A DNA stretch of 9,288 nt from Ruminococcaceae bacterium UBA5904. GTDB lineage: Bacteria; Bacillota; Clostridia; Oscillospirales; Acutalibacteraceae. Made by a program: the position numbers and the translations under genes. The notes under the pieces are model-generated. The model saw nothing but the letters and a program-made list of their open reading frames with translations. It was not told the origin of the DNA and ran no database searches. The stretch spans positions 1 to 9,288 of the forward strand of contig DJEG01000041.1 of the NCBI GenBank assembly GCA_002431305.1. The letters are read 5' to 3'. This document shows, piece after piece, positions 7,095-9,288 of this stretch. Within the stretch, counting starts at the first letter, position 1; each line of letters opens with the position of its first letter.

Positions 7095-7401
7095 CGTTAT
7101 TGTGTCCAAAACTGAAGAAGAGGATTTAAAGACAGCGGCTTCCTACATTTCGAATGAGTTGAAAAACGAAACCGCTGCTAAGAATCTGATTAAAGCATTT
7201 AACAAAACGGCAATGTCATTATCTGAAATGCCGGAAAGGTTTCCGATTATAAATGACGATATATTAAAGAAAGATAACATCAGATTTACGCGAATTAATA
7301 ATTACTTATTGTTTTATACAGTTCATCATTATAACAATAGTGTTTTTGTATTACGTTTCCTTTACGGACGTAGAAATTGGGAAAGTATACTGAAAATATA
7401 A
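7087..7401 (+). CDS. Type II toxin, RelE/ParE superfamily
   Basis: This 104-residue basic protein pairs with the Phd/YefM antitoxin. It has the RelE/ParE pattern: N-terminal beta strand YNVIVSKTEEEDL (2-14), a helical hairpin including YISNELKN (20-27) and LIKAFNKTAMSLSEMPERFP (34-53), then the strand core IRFTRINNYLLFYTV (65-79) and VFVLRFLYGRRNW (86-98) with Arg69, Tyr73, Arg90, Arg95 and Arg96. RelE members cut mRNA on the ribosome while ParE members poison gyrase. The VLRFLYGRR ending is usual for the ParE-like branch, but sequence alone does not settle the target. ATG 7087 overlaps the antitoxin stop (ATGTATAA), with GAGG at 7074-7077. It appears intact. Confidence 0.9.
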   Translation: MYNVIVSKTEEEDLKTAASYISNELKNETAAKNLIKAFNKTAMSLSEMPERFPIINDDILKKDNIRFTRINNYLLFYTVHHYNNSVFVLRFLYGRRNWESILKI

Positions 7402-7406
7402 TACAT

Positions 7407-7440
7407 ATCGGTCGACTGACGCACAGCCGACCGATTTTAT
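7407..7440 (+). terminator. Rho-independent terminator of the TA operon
   Basis: ATCGGTCGACT (7407-7417) pairs with AGCCGACCGAT (7425-7435), an 11-bp stem with one mismatch and a 7-base loop, followed by TTTTATTAT. It starts 6 bases after the toxin stop. Confidence 0.75.
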
Positions 7441-7627
7441 TATGCCGTTATTTTGTATATCCGCTGTATCAAATACATGTCGTCGTGCCGAGAAAAACGG
7501 GCTAAAAGAATAGAATTGTTTAAGAGTAGAACGATTCACCAACAGTAAAACGTTTAAGCGCAGAATGGGCCGAATGAGTCTAAACCGTTTAATCAAAAAA
7601 AATATTAAAAACGAACCGTTCACGCGC
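7441..7627. other. Intergenic stretch without a recognisable gene
   Basis: Between the two terminators I find no gene. A 23-codon frame at 7477-7548 lacks a ribosome site. GTTTAA recurs at 7518, 7552 and 7587 (spacing 34 and 35), the first two copies continuing as GTTTAAG with a loosely similar G-x-AGAA tail. This may be a worn repeat or chance. No tRNA or known RNA fold is evident. Confidence 0.45.
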
Positions 7628-7658
7628 AAAAAAAAAGAGCCGTCCTTTCGGACAGCTC
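7628..7658 (-). terminator. Rho-independent terminator of the cohesin-like gene
   Basis: Read on the minus strand, GAGCTGTCC and GGACGGCTC form a 9-bp stem with one G-U pair, closed by a GAAA tetraloop and followed by nine T residues (A-run at 7628-7636). On the plus strand the same stem is followed by GATTTTTT, so it could also stop read-through from the TA operon. Confidence 0.9.
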
Positions 7659-7698
7659 GATTTTTTGATTCGATAAATTAAACCTTTATCAGTTTAAA

Positions 7699-8352
7699 TT
7701 ATTTCTTCTTAGTTACTACGAAAGCAACAGCTGCAAGAGCAGATACACCAGCGATTACAGCGATACCGGCGTCACCGGTCTTCTTGATGGTCTGAGGCTT
7801 GTCAGTCTTCTTCTCACCGGTAGTAGGAGCTACAGTAGTGGTCTCTTTGGTGGGATTCTCCGAAGGAACCTCAGTTGTAACCTTCTCGGTGCTGAATGTG
7901 AAAGCCTTGCCTGCGTTTGCTACAGTGATTTCGTCATCAACAACGCTGTCCTTGTTAACAGTGATGGTTACCTTGTTAACGCCGTCTTTTACCTTAAGAG
8001 TGTAGGTAGCAACGCCGATAACATCGTCAGCAAACTCTTTTGAGCTCATAGCAGCGCCGCTGAGAAGATCCTTAGAACCTTCAGCAAGACCAGCCTCGGT
8101 AACGAACTTACCGTCAGCGCCTTCAGCCTTAACAAACTCAGCCTCATCGGGGTTGAAGTTTGCGAAGAGAGTAGCGGTGGTGTGACCCTTTGCCTTGTCA
8201 AGAGACATAACAACGGTAAGAGTTCTGGTGCTGTCGTCATACTTTCCGTCAAGGATGACAGAGGGAGCGTCAGCAGCGAAAGCTACAACACCGAGGCATG
8301 CCGTGAGGGCAAGTGCGATTACGCATGCAAGAATTTTCTTTGCAAGTTTCAT
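7699..8352 (-). CDS. Secreted cohesin-like surface protein with C-terminal anchor
   Basis: The 217-residue product has a signal peptide (KLAKK, hydrophobic 7-25, likely cut after AFA at 26), a beta-rich domain (about 29-156), a Thr/Pro/Lys-rich stalk (157-189), then IKKTGD (189-194), a hydrophobic helix (196-213) and a KKK tail. The domain is about cohesin-sized, and segments such as ATLFANFNPDEAEFVKAEGA (60-79) and VIGVATYTLKVKDG (111-124) resemble cohesin strands, so it may be a dockerin receptor or another Ig-like surface domain (inference). The anchor has the form of a sortase signal but lacks the LP of LPxTG. LTAC at 16-19 resembles a lipobox but is followed by more hydrophobic residues. 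Codon use differs sharply from the neighbours: Lys mostly AAG, Ile nearly all ATC, none ATA, as in highly expressed genes. The start is ATG 8352 with AAGGAAGG (8361-8368) upstream. Confidence 0.82.
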   Translation of the reverse strand: MKLAKKILACVIALALTACLGVVAFAADAPSVILDGKYDDSTRTLTVVMSLDKAKGHTTATLFANFNPDEAEFVKAEGADGKFVTEAGLAEGSKDLLSGAAMSSKEFADDVIGVATYTLKVKDGVNKVTITVNKDSVVDDEITVANAGKAFTFSTEKVTTEVPSENPTKETTTVAPTTGEKKTDKPQTIKKTGDAGIAVIAGVSALAAVAFVVTKKK

Positions 8353-8408
8353 TGGTAAAACCTTCCTTAAAAAAATTTTCTATTATCCTCTGCGAATAAT
8401 ACAGTTGT

Positions 8409-8437
8409 ATTATATACTAACGTTTGGTTGAAGTCAA
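8409..8437 (-). promoter_or_regulatory. Strong sigma-A promoter of the cohesin-like gene
   Basis: On the minus strand TTGACT (8437-8432) and TATAAT (8414-8409) are 17 bases apart. The flanking A/T runs at 8441-8454 sit where an UP element would. The start near 8402 gives a leader of about 50 bases. Confidence 0.8.
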
Positions 8438-8485
8438 GTATTTTTTCAAAAAAATCCACTGGCGTTTTTCACAAATCATGACAAT

Positions 8486-8514
8486 TTGACATTCCTCGCT
8501 TTATATAATATAAT
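8486..8514 (+). promoter_or_regulatory. Perfect consensus sigma-A promoter of the uracil-DNA glycosylase gene
   Basis: TTGACA (8486-8491), a 17-base spacer and TATAAT (8509-8514) match the vegetative consensus exactly. Start near 8521 leaves a leader of about 25 bases carrying AAGGAGG. Confidence 0.85.
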
Positions 8515-8545
8515 CATTATATAATTTATAAAGGAGGAAAACATC

Positions 8546-9112
8546 ATGAGTGACAGTTTTTCGCTTCTTAAAGAAGAATGTCTGTCGTGTACAAAATGCC
8601 GTCTCGCCGAAACGCGTACAAACGTTGTATTCGGAGTCGGAAACGAACATTCAAAAATAATGTTTATCGGCGAAGCTCCGGGCGAAAACGAGGATTTAAG
8701 CGGAGAACCGTTCGTGGGCAGAGGAGGCAAGCTGCTTGACAATTATCTGTCCGTGGTCGGATTTGACCGCAATACAAATATATACATAACAAATACGGTT
8801 AAATGCCGTCCTCCGAAAAACCGCGATCCCATGCCCGACGAACAGGAAAAATGCATCGGGTACTTAAGGGAGCAGTTTAAAATAATACAGCCCGCAATAG
8901 TAGTTTGCCTCGGAAGAATAGCGGCATGCAAGTTAATTAAACCCGATTTTAAGGTTACGAAAGAACACGGAGTATTTTTCGATAAAAAGGGAACGCTTTT
9001 TGTGGGAACGTTCCATCCCGCCGCACTGTTACGCGACCCGAGAAAGAAAGAAAACGCACTCAACGACTTTTTAAAAATAAGAGAAAAAGCGGAAGAACTT
9101 AATTTGGTGTAA
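8546..9112 (+). CDS. Uracil-DNA glycosylase, family 4, [4Fe-4S]
   Basis: This 188-residue enzyme removes uracil from DNA to start base excision repair. It matches family 4 (type A) glycosylases, often annotated as SPO1 polymerase-related. The iron-sulfur cluster ligands are Cys15 and Cys18 (SCTKC), Cys87 (VKCRPP) and Cys103 (EKCIGYL), with family spacing. The catalytic motif A is GEAPGENED (42-50) followed by GEPFVGRGGKLLD (53-65); Asn83 lies in YITNTVKCRPP; motif B is HPAALLR (157-163). The length is normal. ATG 8546 lies 8 bases after a full AAGGAGG (8531-8537). It is monocistronic as far as seen, divergent from the cohesin-like gene. No clear terminator follows within the window. The call is firm. 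Confidence 0.95.
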   Translation: MSDSFSLLKEECLSCTKCRLAETRTNVVFGVGNEHSKIMFIGEAPGENEDLSGEPFVGRGGKLLDNYLSVVGFDRNTNIYITNTVKCRPPKNRDPMPDEQEKCIGYLREQFKIIQPAIVVCLGRIAACKLIKPDFKVTKEHGVFFDKKGTLFVGTFHPAALLRDPRKKENALNDFLKIREKAEELNLV

Positions 9113-9148
9113 ACAATAATTTATTATAAAACATAAACAAAACATGTA

Positions 9149-9169
9149 GGGGAAGACATTGTCTTCCCG
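9149..9169. repeat. Palindromic repeat, left copy
   Basis: GGGAAGACATTGTCTTCCC (9150-9168) is a perfect palindrome around the single base 9159, preceded by GTAG and one more G. No T-run follows, so it is not a simple terminator. The same core appears at the right edge of the window. Confidence 0.8.
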
Positions 9170-9271
9170 GGGTAAAGGCAGAAATTTTTTAAGTATGATT
9201 TTGCCTTCGTAAACACGGAAATTTCATATTGCTGACGCAAATTTATTATTAATAAAACCGTAAATCTCATG

Positions 9272-9288
9272 CGGGAAGACAATGTCTT
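9272..9288. repeat. Palindromic repeat, right copy, cut by window end
   Basis: The visible 17 bases from CGGGAAGAC to the end are the exact reverse complement of 9153-9169. Because the core is symmetric, it can also be read as a direct copy with the central base changed from T to A. Confidence 0.75.

Larger units (their letters stand above)
9149..9288. mobile_element. Possible MITE-like element, right end outside the window
   Basis: Two palindromic repeats in inverted orientation enclose about 100 bases of noncoding DNA containing a further hairpin (AAGGCA 9175-9180 with TGCCTT at about 9203-9208). This fits a short non-autonomous element or a dispersed intergenic repeat such as a REP/BIME pair. 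No target duplication can be checked because the right end is missing. Confidence 0.4.

Noticed and set aside
7477..7548. A 23-codon plus-strand frame in the gap after the TA operon
   Set aside because: No ribosome site, no promoter, and no recognisable peptide; expected by chance in this length of DNA.
7518..7627. CRISPR array beginning GTTT with about 35-base period
   Set aside because: Only six to seven bases are shared between units, there is no conserved repeat of 25 bases or more, and no cas gene is present.
8296..8298. Lipobox LTAC in the signal peptide of the cohesin-like protein
   Set aside because: The cysteine is followed by LGVVAFAADAP, so the hydrophobic core continues past it and ends in a good signal peptidase I site AFA-A.
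9150..9168. Terminator of the uracil-DNA glycosylase gene
   Set aside because: The hairpin is followed by GGGGTAAAGG, not a T-run, and the same palindrome recurs 120 bases on, which fits a repeat better.

Overview
The window looks like chromosome from an anaerobic, low-to-moderate G+C Gram-positive, most likely a gut-type Clostridia (Oscillospiraceae/Ruminococcaceae-like). The reasons are AGGAGG-type ribosome sites, sigma-A promoters close to consensus, an oxygen-sensitive [4Fe-4S] serine dehydratase, tandem M42 peptidases, a lipoprotein, and a surface protein with a TGD-type C-terminal anchor. This placement is inference from gene content; no rRNA or marker gene is present.

Layout. (1) 1-2700, plus strand: a tightly packed set of two M42 metallo-aminopeptidases (the first cut by the window start) and a GNAT acetyltransferase. 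The genes overlap by 1 and 8 bases and end at a strong hairpin terminator. (2) 2753-4774, minus strand: a single-chain iron-sulfur L-serine dehydratase followed after 12 bases by a two-domain lipoprotein of unknown role. (3) 4775-5091: an AT-rich divergent promoter region. (4) 5092-6666, plus strand: a GPH-family (MelB-like) sugar:cation symporter with its own promoter and terminator. (5) 6768-7440, plus strand: a Phd/YefM-RelE/ParE type II toxin-antitoxin operon with an extended -10 promoter embedded in an inverted repeat, ending at a hairpin. (6) 7628-8437, minus strand: a strongly expressed, secreted, cohesin-like surface protein with a Thr-rich stalk and an imperfect sorting signal. (7) 8486-9112, plus strand: a family 4 [4Fe-4S] uracil-DNA glycosylase behind a perfect consensus promoter. 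(8) 9149-9288: two copies of a 19-base palindrome, the second cut by the window end, which look like the ends of a small MITE-like repeat.

The genes form separate short transcription units rather than one pathway. Peptide trimming (M42) and serine deamination to pyruvate fit an amino-acid-using anaerobe. The sugar symporter and the cohesin-like surface protein fit carbohydrate use. I see no clearly new multi-gene system. The best leads are the cohesin-like surface protein with its broken sorting motif, the lipoprotein tied to serine dehydratase, the operator-like repeat over the TA promoter, and the palindromic mobile-like repeat at the right edge.
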